Source of the DNA: Dissophora ornata
Taxonomy: Eukaryota; Mortierellomycota; Mortierellomycetes; Mortierellales; Mortierellaceae
NCBI GenBank assembly: GCA_025201705.1
Contig: MU616675.1
Coordinates: 1 to 58,325 of the forward strand
Length of the DNA: 58,325 nucleotides
Direction of reading: 5' to 3'
Shown piece after piece: positions 42,521 to 52,894 of this stretch. The notes beneath the pieces are model-generated. The model saw only the letters and a list, made by a program, of their open reading frames with translations, did not search any database and was not told the DNA's origin. A program made the position numbers and the translations under genes. Every line of letters begins with the position of its first letter. The first letter of the stretch is position 1.

Positions 42521-44479
42521 ATGGAGGTCGAACTATCGGAAGAGGACTTCCTACACGCGATGGACGCGAACATGCTCGTGTACCTGCTTTCGCTCGAACA
42601 AATGACCCATCCTCTCCGACAGACCCGAATTGAGAAAGACAACCTTGCACTGCAGTGGAATCGAATCCGACGTAAGTGCGTGCTACCAAGGCTTCTCTCG
42701 AATTTCGGTCCACACCGCCATCGATATCGACTTGCAACTGCCCTTCATTTCTACAGGATACATGCTAGCTAGTTAACCCAAGCCTTTTCCGCTCGACCTC
42801 AAAACAGGAGGGAAACAAGTACTACAAGTACTATGGGGCTCCAACGATGAATTCTATTTCCTGGAAAGACATCAAATCTTGGAGCATGGACTGGATGAAG
42901 GCTTTGTAGCTCGATTCGACCTCGCGACCTTTGCGCACGAGATCTTTACACCGGCCCTGGATCTGGACAGATGCAAAAGAGGACTGGCGGGATTCACAAC
43001 GATATTCTTGAGCGAGGAGACCAGTCTAAGTGATGACAGCCAACGGCCCCTGAGGGTGATATTCTCCCAACTGGTTGCTATTGTATGTCAGCTATCCATG
43101 CAGCGGTGCTCCTCATTTATTGTTGGATCCGCGGTTCCTCACAAGTGCAGTCTTTTTTTTTAAAAAAAAAAAAAAATGCTATAGATCTTAGCGCTTCATG
43201 TAACGCGACAAATGGCAACGTCGTCAAAGAGGGTGACAACGCGAAGCATCCAAGACTTGTGTAATACAAATACAATTCCACAGCTCAGCAGATTGTCAGG
43301 CATGGCTGTGGTAAGCGTTGATCTACATTATTATCCTGCGATCAAGCCGTTGATCAGCACTAGACGTTGCATCTGAAAGATTCTTTTTCTACTGTCATTT
43401 AGGCTCCAATAGTTGAAGTTGCTACTCGGGTATCGAATGACGACGAGCAACTCCTTTCCCTCTATGGCAATACCCTGAAGTTGATCAAGAACCAGATAAA
43501 ATCAACATTGCAATCTCACGCGCCTGTGACATGTCAGGAATATGTCCAAGATTGCATGCAGCACCGAGAAAGCGAAATGTCGGAGTTATATCGGGATAAG
43601 CAGGACTCAGACAATGACAAATATCAGAACGAGGTGTGGTTCCCATCGCAAAGTCAGCAAGATGAGGGAGAGAAGCAGTCATCCTATCCTTCCCCTGAGG
43701 TCTCCGTTACTGACGAAGCTCCTGACGAAATTCTTGGCGAAGCCTCTGATGAAATTCCCGATGAAGCCCTTGATGAAGCCCCTGAAGATGACCAGTTGAT
43801 GAAGTCGCAGGACGAGCGTTTGGATGATCAGATGGAAATCAATCATAGTCAAAATTCCATGCAATATACTCCAACGACAAAAATGTCATATCCCAGCCAA
43901 GACCCTCCACGAAAACTCACCAGGACCCGCGAAACGGGAGTATCTAGCAAAAACGCTCTCCAAAGGACAACTGATTCGAAGTCCAACTCCAGCTCCAATG
44001 CCGAAAGCGATTTTGTTCCACCGAAGCTTGAGAAACGAAGCTCACAGGTATTCGATGATGAGGATGCATATTTGACAGATCCAGATAACGCCACGGATCC
44101 TTTAAGGAGTCAGGGGGCAGGAGAAGGTCCCAGCACAGACAGGGATACCTCTGCAACACATCCAGCAGTGCGACAACCGGTTGTAAAAAAACCCAGGAGG
44201 ATGAATCGCCCCTGGACATATGAGGAGGAAAGCCGGTTGCGAAGCTTGGTTCCTCTGTTCCTGTACCAGGAAGACCACTTTAGCATTAAGCCACGAACAG
44301 TCAAATGGAGCAAGCTGAAGAGTCACGACGAGAAGAACGGCAATGTTCTGCGGCATCGGACACAAGTCATGCTTAAGGACAAGTACCGCGAGCTAACGGA
44401 CAATGGTCGCCACCGAGCACTCGTTAGTGAACGTAACCGATCTCGGAATGCCAATGCCAATGCGGATAATCCACTGTAA
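42521..44479 (+). CDS. Telobox Myb protein, candidate TRF/Taz1-like telomere-binding protein, 542 aa
   Basis: Four exons; introns at 42672-42807, 43083-43184 and 43311-43402; total 1629 nt. The C-terminus (453-520) is one Myb-type domain: RPWTYEEESRLRSLVPLF ... VKWSKLKSH ... HRTQVMLKDKYREL. The last part matches the telobox signature (VDLKDKWR consensus; VMLKDRWRTM in vertebrate TRF1), in the third helix that reads telomeric repeats. The first 230 residues are all-helical by eye (EEDFLHAMDANMLVYLLS, FLERHQILEHGLDEGF, LRVIFSQLVAIILALHV), the fold type expected of a TRFH dimerisation domain, but I cannot confirm homology. A disordered acidic middle includes short DEIxxEA-type repeats (43715-43790). 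Layout helical domain, linker, C-terminal telobox equals TRF1/TRF2/Taz1. Nuclear. Confidence 0.75.
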
Positions 44480-44492
44480 CGGCATCATTCAC

Positions 44493-44496
<4 letters not shown>

Positions 44497-44555
<59 letters not shown>
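44497..44555. repeat. Poly(A) tract of 59 bases
   Basis: An uninterrupted run of A lies 17 bp after the stop codon of the telobox gene. It is far longer than other homopolymers in the window. It may be a genomic tract, the 3' end of a retroposed copy, or an assembly artefact; no target-site duplication was seen. Confidence 0.85.
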
Positions 44556-44557
<2 letters not shown>

Positions 44558-44889
44558 GGTAGACAAGCAGAAAGTTCTCCAAGGTAGCAAGGGATCGACA
44601 CAAGGTTCCTGGCTCAGAATGATCAGTCCCTGCAGCCGCAAGCATACGAAGCGTCAGCGCCACGAGCCCAAAGGTTAATTAAGTGTTCGCGCCGGTGTAG
44701 GCGTTCAAACGCGATTTACGCGTATAATACCGTTAAGTTAAAAAAATTCTCTCTTTATCCATGAAAAAAAAGAGAAGAAAAAAGAAATAGAGATGCAACA
44801 TAAATACGTCTATAGGGGAATTGTTGGCGGTATTATAGAAAGGGTAAAGCAGAAAAATTGAAAATAACGAATAGGCGTTTCGCTAAATG

Positions 44890-46619
44890 TTACAAGCCCA
44901 ACATGCACGAAGTAACAGTAGCCAGTCCCACCACTGTAAAAACCAAGGCTCGAAGGCCGTTCTGGGACAAGGAAGAGGCATCGCTCGTAGTCTTGGGGGC
45001 ACTTTTCAAATCAGGAAGAAAACTGCTATTGTTGTTGACGTGGTTGTATATGCCACTGCTGCTGTTGCTGCTGTTGCTGTTGCTGTGGCTGTTGCTGCTG
45101 CTGTTGTTGCTGCTGCTGTTGTTGCTGCTGCTGCTGTTGTTGTTGACGCTGCTGCTGCCCTTATTGCCATTTGAAGGGGCCGTAGCGTTCTTCGCGCTCT
45201 CGTTGACTTTCTTACCGGTGCCAATCTTGGCGGCGCCCTGGTAAGGGTAGGGATCATTCAAGCAACGGTCCAAGCTCATGGGGTTCAATCCGCTGTTTAT
45301 GCCAAGAGGGATGATCTCTTTGGATACACCGATAGTCGCATCAGTGAGGTCGTGTTCCAAAGTGATGGGTCCAGCAGGTTCACCCGAAAATGACCTGACC
45401 TGGGCGCGGTTGTCGAGTGCACTTATGAAGGTGCTAACAATCTGGGGCGCTTCGATCTGGTGCATGGCCATGCGCCAGTCGTTCGTATCCCATCCTATGG
45501 ACCAGATCACCGTGACGTAGCCCATCTGACGCAGGATCTCACGGACGCGGTTATCGACATCGCCTGTTGGATTTCGTGAGTTAAAAATACAATGTCAGCA
45601 TCGGTGGCAAGTAAAGAGCCAGGCGAGCTACTACCAAGCGCATCGTTGTCCTTGAAATAATAGAATTGAGAGACTTACCATAAGGTGGACGGACGTATTT
45701 CATGGTCAAGCCCGTGACATCACGGATAATCTTTTCTGACCATCTGATTTCGGCAACGATCTGCTCGTTGGTCAAGGTAGTCAAACCAGCGTGAGACCAC
45801 GCTATGTAAAAGAAAAAAAAAGTACGCGTTTAGAACGCGACGTAGTGAAATACGGAGAGAAAATTAATGAAGTAATTACTTACTGTGCATAGCAATGTGA
45901 TGACCCTGGTCAACCTGCTCCATTAGGATATCTGGATATTCAAGGACTCTGCTTCCGACAATGAAGAAGGTCGCGGTAATCTTTTTCGACTCCAGATGCT
46001 GCATCATTTCCCTGGTTGCTTCGCTTGGCCCATCGTCGTATGTCAGTCCCCAGTCGTCTTGTCTGGGGCATGTCACGACATCAGTCGGCTGAAGACATCC
46101 ATCACACGACCACCAGCAGGAGTTCTTGTCAACCATGGAATCCGGAGGGCAATTTGGGAAATGAGGCGATTCAGGAAGTCCGTCCGCCACTGGGATGTTA
46201 GGAACCAAGGACCAATCGATCTCCGAGATCCATTTTTTCACCTGGGGATGGTCCACGTCTGGAATTCTGTCCTTTGTAGGATAATCTTCGAGGTTCATAC
46301 GGATCTTTTTTTTACTGGACTGCTCGTTAACCTCAGAATCCTCCTGGATATCCTCCTCTGCAGAGACCTCCTCACGCATAAGACCTAACTTTGCACTGTG
46401 AACGACTCCATGGTAGTTTCTAAAGTGGGCAGATCCAGGGCGTGTGAGGAGCTCCAAAGCGTTCTTAGTCGTAGTGATCGATGGAGAGACAGCAGCGCCC
46501 AATACCACCCGGGTAAAGAGCGGGGCTGTCAGGGCAAGAAAGGCTAGGAGGACAAGATGGCGGCGGCGGGACATCACAGAGCTGCGCACCCGGTGAGGAG
46601 GTGAAGTGAGTTGAACCAT
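44890..46619 (-). CDS. Secreted, probably GPI-anchored chitin deacetylase (CE4), 510 aa
   Basis: Three exons; introns at 45564-45678 and 45802-45883; total 1533 nt. A signal peptide (LVLLAFLALTAPLF) follows either ATG 46619 or ATG 46574; the second gives a more usual signal peptide and 495 aa. All five CE4 motifs are present: TYDDGP (D195, D196), H245-T-W-S-H249 rebuilt across an intron, RPPYG-D-V-D-N-R across the other, WDTNDW, and ITLEHD. A cysteine-rich segment (SCWWSCDGC) precedes the domain. The enzyme removes acetyl groups from chitin to make chitosan at the wall. After the domain comes a serine/asparagine-rich linker built on trinucleotide repeats (45019-45160) and a hydrophobic C-terminus (LVFTVVGLATVTSCMLGL) typical of a GPI signal. 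Confidence 0.93.
45019..45160. repeat. Interrupted (CTG/TTG)n trinucleotide repeat coding a Ser/Asn linker
   Basis: About 45 codons on the minus strand are almost all AAC/AAT and AGC, giving runs of N and S between the deacetylase domain and the GPI-type end. It is likely to vary in length between strains. Confidence 0.85.
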
Positions 46620-46918
46620 TGCTCCTTGATGGTTTGATTTGTCGTAGAATGTTTAAAAAGAAGGGTGCTGGAATGATTGTCTATGTAATTCTTAGTCGTT
46701 TACAAAGGAGGAGATGAGAAATTGTAGTGAGGGTGGAATGAAAGCGCTTGGTTGGTCAAAAACTCGATCCATTTTATAACATTGCCTACACGCTCCCCCA
46801 TTCGAAAGACTCGCGTGCGTGCTTGCCTTTGCGTTGAAGACTAGGCTGAAATCCCAATTGCTCGTTGTTTATCTTGGACTAATTCACAACCGTTACAGTG
46901 TGCAGTCCACCGAATTCG

Positions 46919-46956
46919 CAGGTCGGAATACTTTCAATATTCCCAATTCCGACCTG
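46919..46956. repeat. Perfect 11-bp inverted repeat with 16-bp loop
   Basis: CAGGTCGGAAT at 46919-46929 pairs exactly with ATTCCGACCTG at 46946-46956. It lies in a gene-free interval about 300 bp upstream of the chitin deacetylase start. It could be a protein-binding palindrome or the end of a small mobile element. Confidence 0.8.
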
Positions 46957-47583
46957 GGTTAGACAACGATCACCAAAACCGTAGATCCGATTTGAAACCA
47001 ACAATTCGGTGTAGGGTCTATGTGGAAAATAGGTGTGGATCGACGGAAAGTCTACGTGAGACAGGGCGTATAACATATTGACATGGCGATCGAGTCAAGG
47101 ATTAACCCTTGGTGATACATTTTTGTAGTGGATACAATAATCGAAATTATAATAAGCATGTGCGTCGCCTCTAATACGAATAGCGACATGATGCGCGCTG
47201 AGAATGGCAAAGGGGTGTACTTTTGGAACGCGTACCGGCAGTTTGGATACACAACGCGCGCGTAGTGGTCGATTTCCCCGCATTGGCTGGGTTTCAAGAC
47301 TATTCGAGCTTGACCAATCGTCGGAGCTGGTCAGGGCGGAGCTCCTTTGTTCCTGGATGAAGACGCTTGGACCAACATCACAGCAAACGGAGACGACCCT
47401 CTAACTGATGGATTCATTCCAGTTCGCGACATCGACCTAGACTCCAAGGAGACCATCAAACCCTGACTAATTCGCTTCAAGGGTTGCTGTATGTGTAAGA
47501 GAGCGAAATGTCTCCGCGACATTGCCAGACACCCCCACAGTGAACACTGAGTATGAGATTCAAACGCAGCACGACAGAAAAAA

Positions 47584-47642
47584 AAAAGCTCTATGTATTA
47601 TTACCCAATGCTCCGAAAAGCTCTATGTATTACCCAATGCTC
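47584..47642. repeat. Direct duplication of about 27 bp
   Basis: AAAAGCTCTATGTATTA followed by CCCAATGCTC occurs twice, at 47584-47613 and 47616-47642. The first copy has three extra bases (TTA). It is a local duplication in non-coding sequence. Confidence 0.85.
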
Positions 47643-47988
47643 TCCACTCGGGGACACAGTAGATCTTGCGATTTCACATTTTGTACCAGGAACAAAATGG
47701 GTTGTTATTATTAATTTTTTTTTGGACTATTCAAATATACATACAACTGAGCTGAGGGGAATGCCAGCACAGCTATTAGTTTTTTTTTTGCGTGTGTTTC
47801 AAGTTCAATAGCTGCTGCCGTTGACCGTTCAATCGAAGAGAGGAGGAAGGGGAAAAGAACAAAAGAGCAAGTAATGTAAAAAGCAAGAACTAAAACTACA
47901 AACTACAACTACAAGTGGTGGGAGGGGCTTGGTCCTGAGCCGTTGGTCGAAAAACTGCTCGAGAATCCTCCTCGCTCCAGTTATTCTT

Positions 47989-48507
47989 CTACTGATCTTG
48001 CGATGACCCTGATGGCGTGAGGGGTCGAAGTGCGTTCAATGTTGCGTAGAACAGCGGGTACTGGGCAGCTGCTGAGCCAGGCACAGGGCTGCCATGATTT
48101 ATTGCGGATGGTGCTGTGGATGACAGCTGCTGCTGTTGTTGCTGCTGGAGGTGGTGAGTCAATGCAGAGGATCCATATCCGTTCGGTGTGAGGAATAGTG
48201 AACTTGGTGGCGGATTTGGGTTCGAGGTGCAGTGGGCATAGATGTTGGGTATACTTGTCCGCTGCTTGCGAACGAATGGCGGCATCGGGTAGTTGTCGCC
48301 GTTTAGCGAGGGCGCAGAGCTTGGTGTCACCGGCAAGGATGGACCGTTGGAATCAGCCATGCTGAAGGTCGAGGACGATGCAGACGATGAAGAAGAAGCT
48401 GAGGAGGAGATGAGTTCTGAGGAGCGGCACTCTGCCGAGCAGTAGGTCTCGCCACTGTTGGTGCGTTTGTCGCAGACCAGGCACCAGTCGCAGTCGACAC
48501 CGTCCAT
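47989..48507 (-). CDS. Ecl1-type life-span regulatory factor, 172 aa
   Basis: A single exon. The first true ATG in frame gives MDGVDCDWCLVCDKRT. The N-terminus carries the family's zinc-binding C-x2-C ... YCSAECR motif (C8, C11, then C22 and C26 region), the hallmark of the fungal Ecl1 family. These are small nuclear proteins that extend chronological life span and respond to sulphur, zinc or amino-acid limitation in yeasts. A poly-serine run, a proline/asparagine-rich middle and a Q7 tract make up the rest. It is longer than the yeast proteins (about 80-210 aa range) but within reach. Function by family only. Confidence 0.75.
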   Translation of the reverse strand: MDGVDCDWCLVCDKRTNSGETYCSAECRSSELISSSASSSSSASSSTFSMADSNGPSLPVTPSSAPSLNGDNYPMPPFVRKQRTSIPNIYAHCTSNPNPPPSSLFLTPNGYGSSALTHHLQQQQQQQLSSTAPSAINHGSPVPGSAAAQYPLFYATLNALRPLTPSGSSQDQ

Positions 48508-50285
48508 ATCAGTCAAGGTTTGTTGCTGCTCGAGTGGTTCTTCTGGTGCTGTCTCGTGAAGACAGATCTTTTTCGACGAATGAAGCGGAGCAAGATTGGA
48601 TGCTCGAATGAAAGAGAGGTGTGGAGGTGTGTGGGGATGAACGGTCGAAGCGTGTTTGTGGTCGAGCGGAGTTCAATGGAGAGAGGGACGTGCTTTAAAT
48701 CGATTGTGGGGAGAGACAGTGTAGTGTGTATGGGGAGAGAGGGAGTCAGGAATGGCAAAGGAGATCCTTGGTTAGAAAAGCAGATGCGTGAGTGGTAGTT
48801 CTCGGGATTGAGGGAGAAGAAAGGAAAGAAGATTGGCGGTGTGCGCTGATGATGATGTTTTGATGAGGTACGATGAGTAACTTGGATGGCGTGAGTCAGA
48901 GGGGCGCGCTTCTTTGGTTGCGACTGTTGGCCGTGACCCACACACAGTTCCCACCCTGATGTCATTTCTCTTTTCCTCTTTTCTTGTTCGCTGCGCTGGC
49001 CTGTCGATGGTGCAATCACGGACAATTATTGGACACGAAACAGCTGTCTGGGTCGGCTGCAGATAGGATACCGCCAAACGAGAAATTGGAAGCGAAAAGG
49101 AGACATGCCCACAGGCGCATGGCGGACGATAAGGTTGGGCTGCAAAGGCCACCGTCTGGTGCAAAAAAAAGGGGCGAGGCTGCTACCAGACCAGAGGCTG
49201 TGGAGGGAATCCGGACACGGCCTTGCTGTCGCACACCAGGACACATGTGCACATGGACCTTTGTCGCCCTTGGTTGTTTTCTATCAACATTCCACTTTTT
49301 GTGTGTAGAAAAGCGTACAATGAAGTGACCCTAAACACGAGGGGTTCTGCATGAAATTATAGATAAACGATGTGCAGCACCACCATTTCCCTTGGCATAT
49401 GTTGCTTTTGCCTGCTGGAGAGTCGGCAATCCAGGGCAAAGGAAACCGTAGCATGGAAGCGGGCCACTGAATAAAATGGGCTGGGCACAAACAGAGGGTG
49501 AAAGTGTTTCCGCAATCACGCGGCCATCCAGGATTAATACTTGATAGAAGAATGGCGACATGAGGAACCACAACAAAAGCTATGGACGTGAGAAAAATAA
49601 ACAGCCCAGCAACATACATGTGGTCACACAAACGAAGAGCAGAGATGCATGCGACACGTCCATTGCCAGGGGCTACAAAGCTTACTCCCGTCTTCATTGT
49701 TGCTCAGCCACCAGGAAGGTAAAACGACTTGGTGATAGAGTAGAAAGACATTGGTCAACAGGCGACAGCGAGCCTCGACGGTAATGGGCAGGCAGGTTCG
49801 CACTCAATTGCAATGGTCGGTCCGTCTTGTCGTCTATGGACTTTCCCAACTTCACATGTACAGTTTCCCCGGGTCTTGGCCGTCAGTTACGGTCGCATTA
49901 AACGAACGAACACATTGTCCACAAAAATACTAGCAGTCTCAGGCACGGCTCTGCAATTGCTGTTGATAACGGCGAGGAAAGGCCGTTAGTGTATACTGAT
50001 CGTACAGGATCTCGTTCGAGACTGGTTTACAGGGTGGTATGGGAGACTACGCACCTATACTGCTCGAAGGAAGAGAACAATTGGCGAACGGTGAGAGGCG
50101 AATGAACGCTGCTTCTGCCATGCACCGTGGGGACCATAGTTATGGAACGCGAATTTACAGCCACGAGTGACCCACGAATGACATAAACAACGCCTTGCAC
50201 ATGACATTAACTAGGACTAGACCTGACCCATGTGCCTACGACGACAATTTCGAACAATGTACCCTGAAATCAGTCTTGCCTGCTG
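48508..50285. other. Intergenic, upstream of the Ecl1-like gene
   Basis: The first 400 bp are CT-rich on the minus strand and probably form the Ecl1-like leader. From 48900 to 50285 I see no supported gene; open frames on both strands are short and lack domain signals. Confidence 0.5.
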
Positions 50286-51047
50286 GTGACTATCAATCCT
50301 CGCATTTTCGTGTACAGCCATAACATGAGGGTTCAGGACAAGCTCTCATTTAAACGGAGAGGTGGATCGGGCGCGGTTGCCAACTACAAGACTAAGTGGC
50401 TTCGCAAGGCGTGGAGGAATCGTCAGCAAATACATGCTCAGATCCTTTGTGAAGCATATCTATCTAGCCACTGTCGACAGCACACTTATGAGCAATTATT
50501 TCGAAAGGAGTTCGTTTTGATTCCGCGCACAGCCTCCATCTACTGGGACTTGATGCATAGAATAGATAAAGCAACTCACATTCAGTATGGCCTGCTTCGG
50601 ACAATGAACGGTTTGTTTGGACAGAGGACAAATGCTGCACCGGAGCTGACAATGATGCTATTGAGACTGACACGCCCCTTGAGGCTCGAAACAATACCGA
50701 AACCTCCACGTGCGTGGTCTGTCATTAGAGAACTGCTGCCTCAACCCCTCTCAAAACGCGCTCTCAAAACGCGTATTGTGATCGGCCATGTGAAGAGCGC
50801 TACAGTTCCAACTTTATGTAACATCAACAACACAACGGTTTTTATTCAAAACGCGAGACACCTGATTTTAAGTGATGTCCATTGTAAAGGTCCTTGGCCG
50901 AGACCCGCTTCTTGCCTTCAAACTGCGCTGCCTTCACTCCCAGCAAGGATCCATCTGAACATGTCACATGGAGAGTTTCGGTGGGTCGGTGATAGAATAT
51001 CGTGCCCGGAGGTGAGGTTTTGGTTGGGGCATCCCCATTTTCCGTAG
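50286..51047 (+). CDS. Doubtful ORF, 253 aa, overlapping FMT1 antisense
   Basis: A long plus-strand frame. The first 185 residues are basic and look protein-like (KTKWLRKAWRNRQQIHAQIL, IYWDLMHRIDKATHIQYGLL). The last 206 bp lie antisense to the final FMT1 exon, where the translation is just a shadow. It may be a gene or relic ending before 50842 with the frame running on by chance. No family recognised. It has no CT-rich leader. Confidence 0.25.
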   Translation: MTINPRIFVYSHNMRVQDKLSFKRRGGSGAVANYKTKWLRKAWRNRQQIHAQILCEAYLSSHCRQHTYEQLFRKEFVLIPRTASIYWDLMHRIDKATHIQYGLLRTMNGLFGQRTNAAPELTMMLLRLTRPLRLETIPKPPRAWSVIRELLPQPLSKRALKTRIVIGHVKSATVPTLCNINNTTVFIQNARHLILSDVHCKGPWPRPASCLQTALPSLPARIHLNMSHGEFRWVGDRISCPEVRFWLGHPHFP

Positions 51048-52672
51048 CATATCCAGAAGATGCTGTGGCATTTTGGGAAAGATCATCCACGCTGAACAAA
51101 TCAAAGAGCGAAATCGATAACGACTTTCCAGAGTCCTTGACATTCCATGTTGCTGTAATTGGATACTATAGAGAGATTTTGAAATGTACTGACTGGTAAG
51201 TGTCGAAGTTAATCCTGATTATTGGGCGTTAGCCAGTGACATTGACATGGCTCTCTTACTCTGAAGCCATTGGCCCGGTGTAATCTCTCTGCGCGGGCTG
51301 CATCCCATTTTGCCCACTGGGCCTTGCAAGCTTCGCGACTGATCTGGTTTGCCTTTGTCACCTTCGTAGGATCCTGTGTCAACGCATCGCGCTAGAATGT
51401 CATTGTCGAAATTATGTCCGCAGTCTGGTTAGATCGGATGCGATACTTGAATGTCAATCACGTAATTTAGCTGGATATTTTAGAAGAGTAGAATAGTAGA
51501 AGAGCAAAAGGTACCCTGCGCTCGTCATAGTGGTTGATCACATCCACGACTAGCTCGCCGCCTTTTTTCGCCAGCAGCGACTCCAATGATCGGTAAGTTG
51601 GGTTCTCGGGCATTGTCTAAGGTAGGAAGTGTGTTAGATCATCAAATAAGCATACATCATCATGTACGTCAAGCAGACCGCGTTGACGAAGTCTTACCAC
51701 CTCAGCCTGAGCGAGGATCTTTCCTGCATCAAACTCGTTTGGATCCAGAAGCTGCACTGTGACACCCGTTGTATTGTCTTGGTTCAAGATGGCGCGTTGC
51801 ATAGGTGCGGAGCCGCGATATCTGGAATAAGCAAAGTATAGCGACATAGCCGAGATACGCATGAGTATTACTTTGATCTTCAGATAGCTTCAGTGTTGAG
51901 ATCCAATTAACGTACTTGGGCAAGAGCGAGGGGTGGACATTGATACCAGCCTTCTTGAATCGGGTGATCACATCGTTAGGTAGAAACCATCCAAAGGACA
52001 CGACTACTCCAAAGTCCCAGGCGTCAACGTGTTTGTCCTCAGGATATGTCCATGCTTCAAACCCTCCCTTCCGATCAGGGGATGGAAATGTGCTTAGGTT
52101 ATGTGCTTTTGCCAGTAGCGTCAAGGGAGCTGCCAGCATGATAAAATAAAATGGAAGAAACGCGTCAGTTGCAAAGGACGGGCGGATTGGTGGACAGCAA
52201 CTGGGCCGAGCACAGAACATAAAACATACAGTCTTCTGCATCACGCTTCGATTTGTTAGTGCGCTCTTTTGGCGACACAACGTCAATTCTTTCAATGATC
52301 GACCCTGGCTTGTCTGTGAATAGTTACGATCCATTGCCAGGATAAAAGAATGGGCATGCGTAAGTCGTTTCATGACTTCAAATACGTAGATGACCAATTA
52401 GGGCTCCAAGGTGAATAAATTAATACTTTTTTCAGCGATCAGAGCCTCGAGGTGTGGCACAGAGAAAGAGTCGCTGCCAAAGAACAGGATCTTGACTCTT
52501 TCTTGTTCTTTCCTACGATCTGTCGACACACTAAATGGCCGTGTGGCCTAATCGCGTACCAAAGGTAACAAGTAAAATAAGAAATCGCACTACGCTTTCA
52601 AAGCACGAACCAATAACAGTAGAGGAACGTCGAAAACGTTACAAGTTGCGATCCTACGAAGGGGGAAGGCAT
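50842..52672 (-). CDS. FMT1: Mitochondrial methionyl-tRNA formyltransferase, about 376 aa
   Basis: Eight exons; introns at 51166-51259, 51392-51514, 51617-51697, 51822-51915, 52130-52229, 52314-52426 and, tentatively, 52548-52642; total 1131 nt. The core is clear: VKILFFGSDSFSVPHLEAL at the start of the Rossmann fold, then FGWFLPNDVI, the active-site loop GINVHPSLLPKYRGSAPMQR (catalytic Asn and His) and LDPNEFDAGKIL with the catalytic Asp. The C-terminal tRNA-binding barrel reads TIFYHRPTETLHVTCSDG. The enzyme formylates initiator Met-tRNA with 10-formyl-THF for mitochondrial translation. The first exon is the weak point: ATG 52672 with donor CTT|GTAACG and acceptor ATTAG|GCCACA keeps frame and gives a short arginine-containing leader, but other starts are possible. 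Confidence 0.87.
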
Positions 52673-52894
52673 GCATTTGTATGAACTGCATCCTACTCGC
52701 GAGCTAAATGCGGACAAGGGCTTCCTATAGCGAGCCCATGTCAGGACGAATGGATGCGACATTTACTTTATTTACTTTGGGTGCTGGGAGCGAATGGTGG
52801 AACGCGAGCCTTCGCCGGGAACGTTTCTCGTTTTCGAAAAGGCATGTCAGTGGCTTTGCACGTGTTTCTCGTGCAGTTCTGTTTTGGAAATTCA

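Larger units (their letters stand above)
46620..47988. other. Intergenic between the chitin deacetylase and Ecl1-like genes
   Basis: No intact gene. It holds the deacetylase upstream region, a perfect 11-bp inverted repeat (46919-46956), an open plus-strand fragment (47314-47466) of protein-like composition ending FIPVRDIDLDSKETIKP, and a direct duplication at 47584-47642. The right end is the 3' flank of the Ecl1-like gene. Confidence 0.45.
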
